The translations under genes were made by a program, and so were the position numbers. Below are positions 33,304-42,883 of a stretch of 64,000 nucleotides of DNA, piece by piece. The notes beneath the pieces are model-generated. The model was given only the letters and a program-made list of their open reading frames with translations, searched no databases and was not told the origin of the DNA. Numbering within the stretch: position 1 is the stretch's first letter; each line of letters begins with the position of its first letter. Source of the DNA: JBKEDC01 sp047975205 (GTDB lineage: Bacteria; Bacteroidota; Bacteroidia; Bacteroidales; Prolixibacteraceae). Location of the stretch: the NCBI GenBank assembly GCA_047975205.1, contig JBKEDC010000012.1:1-64000 (forward strand), given 5' to 3'.

Positions 33304-36300
33304 TTATTGTCCTGTTACGTATTTTAATTGTTCCCGCATCTGATAAAACTCAGATAAACTCGATAAATATGCTTGTTGCGTTTGAATGGCAGATTCCATG
33401 TTCTGAATGAACTGAATATAGTCGATGCTACCCAATTTATAGCCCAAATTGCTTGCGGTTATTTGTTCTTGGGCAAGCGGAAGCGCTTTAGTCTTATAAT
33501 AGACTAACACCTTTATCATCGCACGATATTTATTTGCCAATTCCTGATAAGAAGCATTCAATGCCCGCTTCTTCTGTTCATATTGTTGTTCTGATATTTC
33601 AAAGTTCATGCGCGACGCTTTATTTTTTCCCGCTTGTGAAAATGCCAACAAAGGAATCGAAATGCCGGCTTGCCAACTATAATAACCCGATTTTCCGTCA
33701 ACTTGCTGAAATGTATAACCCAAATCGAGTTTGGGCAGCAAATTTGCCTTCTCGGCTTTCCATTGAGCTGCCGATACTTCAACCTGTTGTCGATAGAAGT
33801 TCAACAATGGCACATCTTGCAGCGAATCGGAAGCCGACAGCTCCAATTCACCGATTTTCGAGCTTGTTGTGCCGCTCACTTCCACACCATCGGGAATTAA
33901 GAGGTATTGATTCAAATTTTGCAAAGAGGCTGTATAATTAGCCTCAGCTTTTTGAATGTTCACCATTAATTCCTGATATTTTGCCTCGGCTGCCAAGTAT
34001 TCAACCTTCGATGTTTGCTGTGTTTCATAACGTAGCCGGGCAGCTTTCAAAAAGTTGGAATATATACTGTCGAGCTGCAAATAAAGTTGCCATTGTTTTT
34101 TGTTGGCAAGTGCATCATACCATGCTAAGCTCACATCGCGAACTAAGCTTTGTTTGCTGAGCTGACTTTGGTAAGTAGCCAAATCAATCCGACTATTTCC
34201 CAATTTATTCTTCGCATGTATGCCTAAGATGTTGATTTCCGATTGCGATATGCCAAAAGTGTTATGCACTCCGAAAATACTGCCGTCGGTTTCTTCTTTT
34301 CCTGTTGATATGGAAGTGCTGCCAAAATCATAGGCTGTCGATTTCAAAGCTTTCTGCCGTTCAACTTCCATGGCTGCGGCTTTCAACGAAGGATAGTTTT
34401 CTTTTGCTATGCCCACGGCTTGCTCCAACGATACGGCATTTTTCTCTTGTGCTTGTGCATTTTCTGCAAACCCGAAGCTTCCCAGCATGCAAAGGATGAT
34501 TGCTGATGCAATTTGGGGTGTTTTGTGTGTTTTTTTATTCGACTCCACCATTTTATAAAGCACCGGCAACACCACGAGGGTAAGAAAAGTCGATGTAATC
34601 ATACCTCCGATAACCACCGTGGCAAGCGGGCGTTGCACTTCGGCACCTGCAGAACTTGATATTGCCATTGGGAGAAATCCAAGTATATCGGTAGAAGCGG
34701 TGAGGAAAATAGGACGTATTCGCCGAACGGCACCTTGTTTTATAAGCTCATTTAGCGAAAGCTTGCCTTCCGCTCGCAATTCATTAAATGAACTGATAAG
34801 CACCAGTCCGTTGAGCACCGCCACACCAAAGAGCACAATAAAACCAACGCCGGCAGAAATACTGAAAGGCATATCTCGTAAATATAACGAAACCACGCCG
34901 CCCACTGCCGCAAAAGGAATGGCAACGTAAATCATGAGCGTTTGTTTGAATGATTTTATGGCAAAGAACACCAACAAGAAGATAAGTATGAGTGCAAAAG
35001 GCACCACCACAGCCAATCGTTTGGTTGCACGCTCCAAATTCTCGAATGCTCCGCCATACCGAATGTAATAGCCGGCAGGCAGCACTAAATTAGCATCCAA
35101 TTTTTGTTGAATCTCTTCAACGAGCGATTTTATATCCCGACCTTCCACGTTGATACCCACATAAGTTCGGCGGTTCGTATTGTCGCGACTAATTTGCATC
35201 GGACCGGGCTGATAACTGATATCGGCAACCTCTTTTAAAGGCACCTGATTACCATCGGGCGTATTAACATACAGGTTCCGAATATCGTTAATACTTTTCC
35301 GGTGAGTTTTGTCTAATCTGATAGCCACATCAAACATGCGTTCGCCCTCATAAATAACGCCGGCAACCCCTCCGCTAAATGCCGTTTCCACCAAAGTATT
35401 CAGCTCCTTAATGTTCAATCCGTATTGCCCGATTTTAGTTCGGTTATATTTTATGGTAATCTGAGGCAATCCCTTAGTAGCTTCTGCCTTAACCCCCGAA
35501 ATACCGCTAATACCGCTAATGAGCTTGGTAATCTCGTCGGCTTTTTCAGCTAAAATATCCAGATTATCGCCATATAATTTAATGGCAATATCTTCGCGGA
35601 TACCGGTTAGCAGCTCATTGAAACGCATTTCAATGGGTTGTGAAAATTCATAGTTAATGCCCGGAAGCGCAGCCAGTTTCTCGCGTATTCCGTCGATAAG
35701 CTCCTGTTTGGTCTTCACTTTCGTCCATTCTTCCTTTGGTTTCACCACTACGAATATATCGGCAATATCAATAGGCATCGGGTCGGTAGGCAGGTCGGCA
35801 ACACCAATGCGCGACTGAATCGAAGCAATTTCATTCGGATAATTTTCTAGCACCACCTGTTCTATGCGAGTAGAAGCTTTCTCGGCTTCGCTCAACGAAG
35901 TGCCGGGTTTCAGAAGAGCCTGCATCGAGAAATCTCCTTCGTCGAGCTGCGGAATGAACTCGGCTCCCATGCGCGAGAATATAAAAACTCCTGCCACGAG
36001 CAAAACTACGGCAATGCCAATGATTAGTTTGCTTCGGTGCAGTGCCCACGAAATAACCGGACGGTAAATGTTTTCCAGCTTATGAATAGCTTGCTCTCCC
36101 CATGTCTTTTTTGCCGTTTTCGGAGCTCGAAGCACCAAAGCTGACATCATCGGGATGTAGGTAAGGCAAAGAATAATCACACCGAGTATGGCGAAAGCAA
36201 AAGTCATGGCCATCGGCTTAAACATCTTGCCTTCCACTCCCTGCAATGCCATTACGGGAATAAACACGATAAGAATGATGATTTGCCCGAAGAAAGCCGA

Positions 36301-37641
36301 ATTCATCATCTTACTTGCCGATTCATAGGCCATATTATCACGTTGAACGAGCGGAATTTTCTTGCCGATGAACATTTTTTTGTGCAGGTAGAAAATCATG
36401 CTTTCCACAATAATCACCGCTCCGTCAATCAATATGCCGAAGTCGATAGCTCCCAAACTCATCAAGTTTGCCCACACACCGAACACATGCATCATGATAA
36501 ATGAAAATAGCAAGGCTAGGGGAATGGTGGTGGCAACCAACAGTCCGCCGCGCATATTGCCCAAGAAAATTACCAACACAAAAATAACAATCAATGCCCC
36601 GATAGAAAGATTCTCGGCAACGGTAGATGTGGTGCTTTTAATCAGGCGGCTTCGGTCGAGAAACGGTTGGATTTTCACCCCCGGAGGAAGCGATTTCTGA
36701 ATTTGTGTCACTCGTTTCTTAACCTCTTGAATAACATTGTTCGAATTTTCACCCTTCAGCATCATCACGATACCGCCCACGGCTTCCCCTTTGCCGTTTT
36801 TGGTAAACGCACCGTAACGCACGAAATTTCCGAAATGCACATCGGCAACATCTCGAATGAATATCGGCTTTCCGTTTTTGGTGGTAATCGGTGTATTTTT
36901 AATATCGTCGAGCGAACGCATAAGCCCTTCGCCGCGAATAAAGTTGGCTTGATAATTTTTTTCGATATAAGCTCCACCCGTATTCTGATTATTATCTTTT
37001 AATGCCTGAAATACATCGTTAATCGTGAGGTTCATACTCCGCAATTGGTCGGGATTAATGGCAATCTCATATTGTTTGCCCCTTCCGCCGAAAGAATTTA
37101 CTTCAACCACGCCCGGCACCATTGCCATTTGTCGTTTCACGATCCACTCCTGCATCGTGCGCAAATCCATATCATTATAAACCGTGTCGTAGTCGGGCTG
37201 CACCTCCAGCGTGTATTGGTAAATTTCGCCCAAACCCGTGCTTATCGGAGCCATAAAAGGTTCCGAGAAGCCCTCCGGAATTTTATCTTTCACCTCGGCA
37301 AGAGCTTCACTCACTAACTGACGGGGAAGATAAGTCCCCATATCATCTTTAAACACGATGGTCACCACCGAAAGCCCGAAACGCGAAACCGAGCGTATTT
37401 CCGTAACTCCGGGCAGGTTGGCAACCGAAAGTTCTACCTGATAGGTCACGAATTGCTCAATATCTTCCGTTCCGAGGTTGGGTGCAGTAGTTATTACCTG
37501 CACTTGATTATTGGTAATGTCGGGCACAGCGTCGAGCGGTATTTTGGTCATCGACCATAGCCCGCCAATAATAAGAGCGAGCGTCATCAAACCAATCACC
37601 ACCTTATTTTTTATGGAAAAAGATATTATTGAATTTATCAT
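33304..37641 (-). CDS. Heavy-metal RND pump fused to a TolC-like outer-membrane factor (CzcA-CzcC type)
   Basis: This very long protein (1,445 residues) is read from the ATG giving MINSIISFSIKNKVVIGLMT, the standard CzcA start. Residues 1-1030 form a heavy-metal RND pump with twelve helices. The helix-4 motif DFGILIDGAVIIVE (near residue 400) is the D-F-G...D-G-A-V type of divalent-cation pumps (Zn, Co, Cd, Ni) rather than the Cu/Ag type. Residues about 1050-1445 form an outer-membrane efflux domain with two helical-hairpin repeats, preceded by a short signal-like helix. Such fusions occur in Bacteroidetes. Together with the downstream adaptor this makes a complete tripartite pump from two genes. 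Confidence 0.9.
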   Translation of the reverse strand: MINSIISFSIKNKVVIGLMTLALIIGGLWSMTKIPLDAVPDITNNQVQVITTAPNLGTEDIEQFVTYQVELSVANLPGVTEIRSVSRFGLSVVTIVFKDDMGTYLPRQLVSEALAEVKDKIPEGFSEPFMAPISTGLGEIYQYTLEVQPDYDTVYNDMDLRTMQEWIVKRQMAMVPGVVEVNSFGGRGKQYEIAINPDQLRSMNLTINDVFQALKDNNQNTGGAYIEKNYQANFIRGEGLMRSLDDIKNTPITTKNGKPIFIRDVADVHFGNFVRYGAFTKNGKGEAVGGIVMMLKGENSNNVIQEVKKRVTQIQKSLPPGVKIQPFLDRSRLIKSTTSTVAENLSIGALIVIFVLVIFLGNMRGGLLVATTIPLALLFSFIMMHVFGVWANLMSLGAIDFGILIDGAVIIVESMIFYLHKKMFIGKKIPLVQRDNMAYESASKMMNSAFFGQIIILIVFIPVMALQGVEGKMFKPMAMTFAFAILGVIILCLTYIPMMSALVLRAPKTAKKTWGEQAIHKLENIYRPVISWALHRSKLIIGIAVVLLVAGVFIFSRMGAEFIPQLDEGDFSMQALLKPGTSLSEAEKASTRIEQVVLENYPNEIASIQSRIGVADLPTDPMPIDIADIFVVVKPKEEWTKVKTKQELIDGIREKLAALPGINYEFSQPIEMRFNELLTGIREDIAIKLYGDNLDILAEKADEITKLISGISGISGVKAEATKGLPQITIKYNRTKIGQYGLNIKELNTLVETAFSGGVAGVIYEGERMFDVAIRLDKTHRKSINDIRNLYVNTPDGNQVPLKEVADISYQPGPMQISRDNTNRRTYVGINVEGRDIKSLVEEIQQKLDANLVLPAGYYIRYGGAFENLERATKRLAVVVPFALILIFLLVFFAIKSFKQTLMIYVAIPFAAVGGVVSLYLRDMPFSISAGVGFIVLFGVAVLNGLVLISSFNELRAEGKLSLNELIKQGAVRRIRPIFLTASTDILGFLPMAISSSAGAEVQRPLATVVIGGMITSTFLTLVVLPVLYKMVESNKKTHKTPQIASAIILCMLGSFGFAENAQAQEKNAVSLEQAVGIAKENYPSLKAAAMEVERQKALKSTAYDFGSTSISTGKEETDGSIFGVHNTFGISQSEINILGIHAKNKLGNSRIDLATYQSQLSKQSLVRDVSLAWYDALANKKQWQLYLQLDSIYSNFLKAARLRYETQQTSKVEYLAAEAKYQELMVNIQKAEANYTASLQNLNQYLLIPDGVEVSGTTSSKIGELELSASDSLQDVPLLNFYRQQVEVSAAQWKAEKANLLPKLDLGYTFQQVDGKSGYYSWQAGISIPLLAFSQAGKNKASRMNFEISEQQYEQKKRALNASYQELANKYRAMIKVLVYYKTKALPLAQEQITASNLGYKLGSIDYIQFIQNMESAIQTQQAYLSSLSEFYQMREQLKYVTGQ

Positions 37642-37916
37642 ACTTTGTTCATTTATATTGTTTTTATCGGCAAAATTTGGGTTCGCTTTCATTTCAAAAC
37701 GATACAAATAAGCCTGCCAATGGCACACAACACACCGTATGCATGGTTGAATCGCTAGCTTTAAAACACCGATGCGACAAGCAGATACAGTTGTGCATTT
37801 TCCGTTTCTCAACATCGTTTACAGCCATTTCAAATCATTGGAAAAGCCTAAAAGTATAGCCCGGCAAGTAGTGAAAAGCCAGTTGCTGAAACGAATGGTT
37901 GAAAAAATGAGTTTAT

Positions 37917-38309
37917 TTAAGAAAACAAGGCAAGGGGAGGGGCTCGCAATGAGCGAGAATTAAGCACCGTTATCGAGAATTCTGCCGTTTGATGGCAGCA
38001 ACCGGCAACCGAGTGCTCGCAACAATTAAGCGAAAGCTGTTCCCTTTCGGGGAGCAGAAAAAAATCAACAGCATGCAGAGAAACGAAATCAGATACAACA
38101 ACCTGCGATTTAGTATCTAATAAATTAAACGCATGGCAATGTAATTCATGTGTCGGCTTTTCGTTAGGATGATTTTCATAAACGGAATCTTCCGAAGAAT
38201 GAATCAACTCGGGGTGATGGTCATGAGGAATAATAGAATGAGCAAAAAGAATCAGCCCTGCCAGCAGCAAAAGAAACTTTCCGTTATATCTATTTTTTAG
38301 GCTCACCAC
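37917..38309 (-). CDS. Small secreted His/Cys-rich protein next to the metal pump
   Basis: This 130-residue protein has a signal peptide or anchor (about 8-24) followed by a histidine-rich part (IIPHDHHPELIHSSE, then HELHCHAF). Later come two cysteine pairs with histidine (NCCEHSVAGCCHQ). It is not a named family to my knowledge, but small His-rich exported proteins commonly precede CzcA genes in Bacteroidetes. A role as a periplasmic metal-binding or sensing protein is inferred. It is on the same strand as the pump, 275 bases upstream, and may share its transcript. Confidence 0.65.
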   Translation of the reverse strand: MVSLKNRYNGKFLLLLAGLILFAHSIIPHDHHPELIHSSEDSVYENHPNEKPTHELHCHAFNLLDTKSQVVVSDFVSLHAVDFFLLPEREQLSLNCCEHSVAGCCHQTAEFSITVLNSRSLRAPPLALFS

Positions 38310-38844
38310 AAATGAAATTAGTTAGTTGATTGTTGAGCGTAAAGGTATGAATACTTTATAGATAGGCAAGAAGTTGGCTTGATTGAAATTACACATTTAA
38401 GTAAATTAAAGATTTGTTTTGTTGCAACAATGCCGATAGTTGAATAAAAGTAACGTAAAGAGTTTTCAAGCTTTCGTAAAGCCGGTATAAATAAGATAAT
38501 AATAAAAATATTTTCATTTTTATTATAATTACTAATCCATATTGGTGAAAAAATAATTTACATAATAAACCGCTGATTATTTGCGCCATACATAATTCAA
38601 ACTTTGGGTGTCATTACATGAAAAGCTCCTGAAATTAGGAATAATATCTGATATATAAATAAAGTATAAGTAAACAACTAACTTGAGCAAGAAATCAAAT
38701 CGGAATATCGATTTACGGTATTTCGAGCCGAAAAATGGAAAAGACGAGCAACGTTATATGACGTTTGGTGGAAAAATGAAAAGACAATAAACGTTAGATG
38801 ACGTTTAAGGTAATTTATATTTAACTTTAATAAATAACTTAATT
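38310..38844. other. Gene-free region holding paired operator-like repeats
   Basis: This 535-base AT-rich stretch separates the divergent His-rich protein gene and the DUF6261-like gene. Besides the two direct repeats at 38730-38806 I see no supported gene or RNA. Confidence 0.6.
38730..38806. repeat. Two direct repeats each carrying AACGT-N6-ACGTT
   Basis: A unit of 37 bases (38730-38766) is repeated imperfectly at 38771-38806. Both begin GAAAAATG and end in a palindromic core: AACGT TATATG ACGTT at 38750-38765 and AACGT TAGATG ACGTT at 38790-38805. The cores are 40 bases apart, about four helical turns, and lie about 40-95 bases before the DUF6261-like start. They look like paired protein-binding sites. 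Confidence 0.65.
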
Positions 38845-39586
38845 ATGGCCATTTACGAGAAATTAAGAACTAACATCCGTTTGTCGGCATTAAGCGGATT
38901 GAGTAATCGCATGATTGATTTTTATGCTACTAAAGATTTAGCATCCGGATTACGAGCCGTTTGTAACTCAACTTATCGACTTATCGGCACAGTTTAATGT
39001 GGCACTCAACAGAGAGAAGGTACTGTCAGAACTTGCCGAATACGATAAAAAGTGCGATGATGCTTACCGAGCGTTCTATTATTATGTGGAAGCTTACACC
39101 AGATTTAAAGGAACTATGTACGAAGAAAGTGCCAATAAAGTAATGTCGGTGTTGAATCGTTATGGTTTAAAAGTAACCAACATGGCCTATGATGATGAAA
39201 CCGGTATGATTGATTCACTTTTGGCAGAATTAAACAGCGAAGAACTGGAAAGCAGTATGGCTGCTTTATCGAATGTTCGCACAATCTGCTATGAACTAGA
39301 GGTTGTAGAACAAAGGTTCAAAGAGAAAGGAAATGAGCAAGATCAGTTCGTGGTAACTCAAAATGAAAATATTCTTTCGGCAACGAAGCTGAAAACACCG
39401 CTATTGGCAGTTATTAATGATAATATTGTGAGTTATCATATCGCCATGGTCGGTTTTAAAGATGAAGCATTTCGCATCATTGCCGATACCATAAACACCA
39501 TGATTGAAAGTGAAAATGTGCTCACTCGCTCAAGAACCTCGAAAGGAGCAGAGCAACAGCAAACAAACACCGATGAACAAGATTAA
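38845..39586 (+). pseudogene. DUF6261-like protein with a frameshift
   Basis: An ATG at 38845 gives MAIYEKLRTNIRLSALSGLS and a frame that stops at 38997. The frame shifted by one base is open from 38942, reads HPDYEPFVTQLIDLSAQFNV and continues for about 214 codons to 39586. Joined at about 38941 the two make a helical protein of roughly 245 residues resembling Bacteroidetes DUF6261 proteins (two similar helical halves, LSAL near the start). One extra base, or two missing ones, explains the break. It could be a true mutation or a sequence error. A GTG at 38999 could start a shorter product. Confidence 0.6.
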
Positions 39587-39647
39587 AATCGGCATATGCC
39601 GATGAAAAGAACCGGGCAGCTGCTCGCAATTTTTGTTCTCCTGAGTA

Positions 39648-39694
39648 CATCAAAAAGTAAAGGAGGCTAAATTAGCCTCCTTTACTTTTTGATG
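39648..39694. terminator. Two-way terminator between the DUF6261-like and HU genes
   Basis: A perfect 22-base-pair stem (39648-39669 with 39673-39694) has a three-base loop. The arms carry AAAAAG and CTTTTT, so it can stop transcription from both convergent genes. Confidence 0.92.
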
Positions 39695-39704
39695 AATTAT
39701 CTTC

Positions 39705-39974
39705 CTACAAAGAACCTTCTAATTCAGCACCTGCTTTGAATTTAACCACTTTTTTCGCTGCAATTTGAATTTCAGCACCGGTTCTTGGGTTACGACCTGT
39801 TCTAGCTGCGCGCTCAGAAGCAGAGAAAGTCCCGAAACCAATAAGTTGGATTTTGTCATCAGCTTTTAAAGCTTCTGATGTTGCTTCCATGAAAGCTTCT
39901 AATGCTTTTTTTGAATCTGCTTTTGTTAAGCCTGACTTTGCAGCCATAGCATCGACTAATTGAGTTTTGTTCAT
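39705..39974 (-). CDS. HU family DNA-binding protein
   Basis: This 89-residue protein, read from the ATG giving MNKTQLVDAMAAKSGLTKAD, is a classic HU histone-like protein. GFGTFSASERAARTGRNPRT (positions about 46-65) includes the beta arm with the RNPRTG motif that enters the minor groove. A TTG three codons earlier is a less likely start. It bends and compacts DNA as a dimer. It is a single gene ending in a very strong two-way terminator. Confidence 0.95.
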   Translation of the reverse strand: MNKTQLVDAMAAKSGLTKADSKKALEAFMEATSEALKADDKIQLIGFGTFSASERAARTGRNPRTGAEIQIAAKKVVKFKAGAELEGSL

Positions 39975-40139
39975 GATATACAATTTAAAATTTTAAGTAT
40001 ACAATATTTGTATTGTTTCAGTATTGTTTCTTATCTAACCACTAGCGAATATAAATACTTATAAGAAATAAATAAGAATGTTGTTTAGTTTTTTTAACTA
40101 AATAGTGATTTTTTCTATGTTAAAAGCTTTTTTTTGTAT

Positions 40140-40445
40140 CTATTTCTGCTCTTTTTGTTCAGTAACAACAGTTTTGTAGCCGAGTTTGTTAAGTGCATCT
40201 TGCAATCCTGTTTCATTATTCTTGTCGGTTCGGTATTTCACTGTCACTTGTTTTTTAGGCACATCAACCGACACATTTTTAACACCTTTTTCATAAGGTA
40301 TATTATTCATGATTTTTTCTTCGCAAGAATGGCAGTCAATTTCACAATTGAACGTTACTTCTTTCACTTCTTTCACTTTTTTCTCTTGTGCTTGAACAGA
40401 TAGCCCTCCAACAAGCAAAGCGGTTGCCAAAATAAATTTTCTCAT
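40140..40445 (-). CDS. Secreted heavy-metal-associated (HMA) domain protein
   Basis: This 101-residue protein has a signal peptide (cleavage after AQA near residue 19-20) and one ferredoxin-like HMA domain. The metal loop is CEIDCHSCEEKI with Cys38 and Cys41 (C-x-x-C), and an extra Cys34 lies just before it. GVKNVSVDVPKKQVTVKY matches the second strand region. In the periplasm it would carry Cu or Zn. It follows the TonB receptor gene by 19 bases on the same strand, so the two form an operon, and it may take metal from or give metal to that receptor. Confidence 0.85.
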   Translation of the reverse strand: MRKFILATALLVGGLSVQAQEKKVKEVKEVTFNCEIDCHSCEEKIMNNIPYEKGVKNVSVDVPKKQVTVKYRTDKNNETGLQDALNKLGYKTVVTEQKEQK

Positions 40446-40464
40446 GGTTTATTGTATTTAATGA

Positions 40465-42678
40465 TTATCCTTTTCCTAAATTATATTTAATACCGGCATA
40501 AAACATCCTGCCGTAAATCGGAGCCCATATGCGGCTTGCATCGAAATCGTTGCTAAACGGACTTTCGGGAGCAATAATAGCATCTTGCTGCGTGTAGCTG
40601 CTCAGGTTCTCGCCACCTACATAAAAACTCCAGTTCCGATAATTTTTGGTTATCTGCGCCAACAACACTACGTAATTGTCAGAATAATCGGCACGACGGT
40701 TCTCGGCAGCATTATCTGCAGTTGAAGGCAAACGCTGATTACCGTTAAACTGCGCCGTAAAGTCGAATTGCCACTTATTTAAATTTGTGGCGTAGCTTGC
40801 CGAAAGTAATCCTTTATATTTATTGGTGAAGGGGGCTTCTTTCAATTCGTTGCCGTAGGTAATTTTCACATCGTTGTATCGATAGGCGGCAGTCAGCGTG
40901 AACCGCTTGAAAACTTCATAGCTGCTTTCTATCTGAAAGATATTAGAATATGATTTGCCTTCGAGGTTATAAAAATGTATCTCATGGCTGTTTTGTTCCA
41001 TATCGGCAACCAATTGGTTGGTGAAATCGGTGCGGTAATATTCTAAATAGATATTCCATGGGCGATTATTCACCGTAAAGTTATTCACCACACTCAAACC
41101 ATAGTTCCAAGCTTCTTCTTGCTTCATGTGGGTATCATCTAAGAGAAAATGTTTGGCACTCGCCATATATTTTGAATTTTCGCTTATCACATCGGGCGTG
41201 CGATAGCCTTTGCCGGCACTTGCTCGCAAAGAAATATTTTTGCCTATTGAATATTTGGCATGTATGCGAGGGGTGAAGAATCCGTTGTATAGCGAGCTGT
41301 AATCATAACGAGCTCCCATAAGTAAGGTGAACTTTTCGCTCGGCATATAGGTATATTCAGCAAATACACCGGTCACATGCTCTTCATAACCGTGATAATT
41401 GCTTAATTGGCTGAACTCGGCATCGTTCTTATCATAATTGAAACTCGCCCCGATGTTATACACATGTCGGGTGTCGAACAAATAAGAAGCATAAATAAAG
41501 TTGGCATATAAGTTCTGCTGCGTCACATTAAACACATTGTGCCCGTAAAAAGATTCCCGATTAAAATAATTGTATGATAAAATCGTACCAATACTGCTGG
41601 CGTCGCGATTGAGCATAAAACCGTTTTTTGCAAACACATTAAATCGTTTCACATCAACATCAATGCCATACACATCGGGTTGTTCCTCCATGCTGTGCTT
41701 ATGATTGAAGTTTTTTTGTCCGCCTTGGCGTTGGTCGTTCAAAAATGTGAAACCAAACTTCGATTCCCAAATTTCTCCCTGATAATTCCATTGATTCATC
41801 AACACGAGCATATCGCTTAGCGGTTTATCTAAGAAATTATCCTGATTCATATCCAGTTTGCGGAAATTTTTATTGCCATGCACCATAAACGAAGTGCTCA
41901 GCTTATGGCTCAGGTCGGCAGTGTATCCCACGTTCAGCTCGGCTTTTCCATCTTGGTTTCCATAGGTGTTGAAGAAAAAACGCTCTGCTCCGCTGGGCTC
42001 TTTCACATCAATGTTTATTTGTCCGGTAATCGATTCATAGCCGTTTTTCACCGCTGCCGTTCCTTTAGAAACCTGAATGGAGTTAATCCACGTGCCGGGG
42101 AAATATTCTAAACCGAAAGCCGATTCGGCACCGCGTAAAATCGGCACGTTATTCATGGTGAGCTGTGCATACTTTCCTGCCAATCCGAGTAGCTGAATTT
42201 GCTTCACTCCCGACACGGCATCGGCATAGTTCACATCAACCGATGCGTTGGTTTCAAAGCTTTCTGAAAGATTGCAACAAGCGGCACGCGCCAGTTCTTT
42301 GCCTGTAATCTTCTGAACGGCATTGGGTGTGAGCATCGACATGCCCGCCGATTGCTGCCTTCCGCCCACCACCACTTCATCTACCAATTCGCTGCTCTTT
42401 TCCAGCTCTATTCTGAGGTAGGAATGCTTATCGATGTGCATTGTTTTGGTTTCGGTGCCCAAGTAAGAGAATTGAAGCATGTGGGCATCTTCGGGCTTTT
42501 CAATATTGAATTTTCCGTCTTTATCGGTGAAAGTTCCTTTATTTGAACCTTTCCAAACCACGGTAACTCCGGGAATGAGCTCTTTGGTGTCGGCAAAGCG
42601 TACTTCACCCTTAATATGTTGTGCAAAACTATTGATTGAGCATAGGCTTAGCACCAATAGCAAGTAAATTTGTTTCAT
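40465..42678 (-). CDS. TonB-dependent outer-membrane receptor of a metal locus
   Basis: This 737-residue receptor has a signal peptide (about 1-19), a carboxypeptidase-regulatory-like domain (about 22-95, GEVRFADTKELIPGVTVVWK), a plug domain (about 100-215) and a 22-strand barrel. The plug carries adjacent cysteines in RAACCNLSESFETN, a feature I associate with receptors found beside HMA proteins and thought to handle copper or other soft metals. There is no SusD partner. It is co-directional with the HMA gene (19 bases downstream) and preceded by two palindromes at 42786-42861 that may be operators. Confidence 0.88.
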   Translation of the reverse strand: MKQIYLLLVLSLCSINSFAQHIKGEVRFADTKELIPGVTVVWKGSNKGTFTDKDGKFNIEKPEDAHMLQFSYLGTETKTMHIDKHSYLRIELEKSSELVDEVVVGGRQQSAGMSMLTPNAVQKITGKELARAACCNLSESFETNASVDVNYADAVSGVKQIQLLGLAGKYAQLTMNNVPILRGAESAFGLEYFPGTWINSIQVSKGTAAVKNGYESITGQINIDVKEPSGAERFFFNTYGNQDGKAELNVGYTADLSHKLSTSFMVHGNKNFRKLDMNQDNFLDKPLSDMLVLMNQWNYQGEIWESKFGFTFLNDQRQGGQKNFNHKHSMEEQPDVYGIDVDVKRFNVFAKNGFMLNRDASSIGTILSYNYFNRESFYGHNVFNVTQQNLYANFIYASYLFDTRHVYNIGASFNYDKNDAEFSQLSNYHGYEEHVTGVFAEYTYMPSEKFTLLMGARYDYSSLYNGFFTPRIHAKYSIGKNISLRASAGKGYRTPDVISENSKYMASAKHFLLDDTHMKQEEAWNYGLSVVNNFTVNNRPWNIYLEYYRTDFTNQLVADMEQNSHEIHFYNLEGKSYSNIFQIESSYEVFKRFTLTAAYRYNDVKITYGNELKEAPFTNKYKGLLSASYATNLNKWQFDFTAQFNGNQRLPSTADNAAENRRADYSDNYVVLLAQITKNYRNWSFYVGGENLSSYTQQDAIIAPESPFSNDFDASRIWAPIYGRMFYAGIKYNLGKG

Positions 42679-42785
42679 GTATTTAAAATTTTGAAATAAG
42701 CTGTAAGCTATGGGCTTTATGCCGGCCGGTTATAATTATCTTCCTGTGTCTGGCTCGGCTTATTGCGTATAGCTTAAGCCTACTG

Positions 42786-42800
42786 CATGAAAGTTTCATG
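42786..42800. promoter_or_regulatory. Palindrome upstream of the TonB receptor gene
   Basis: CATGAAA-G-TTTCATG is a perfect 15-base palindrome, 108-122 bases before the receptor start codon. It is a possible operator for a metal-responsive regulator; no regulator gene is adjacent. Confidence 0.4.
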
Positions 42801-42845
42801 TTGTAGAATGATATTCTGAGTTGATATTTAAACGTGAAAAATGAG

Positions 42846-42861
42846 CATAACGATTGTTATG
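42846..42861. promoter_or_regulatory. Second palindrome upstream of the TonB receptor gene
   Basis: CATAAC-GATT-GTTATG is a perfect six-base inverted repeat. It lies between the small Cys/His protein gene and the receptor gene and is not followed by a T-tract, so a binding site is more likely than a terminator. Confidence 0.35.
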
Positions 42862-42883
42862 TCATATCAAGATTTCAAATCAA

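Noticed and set aside
34305..37317. Several plus-strand frames inside the CzcA-TolC gene
   Set aside because: They are antisense shadows of a gene with higher G+C; the minus-strand reading has all RND and outer-membrane-factor landmarks.
38845..38997. Programmed ribosomal frameshift in the DUF6261-like gene
   Set aside because: No slippery heptamer or downstream pseudoknot is visible near 38930-38945; a mutation or sequence error is simpler.
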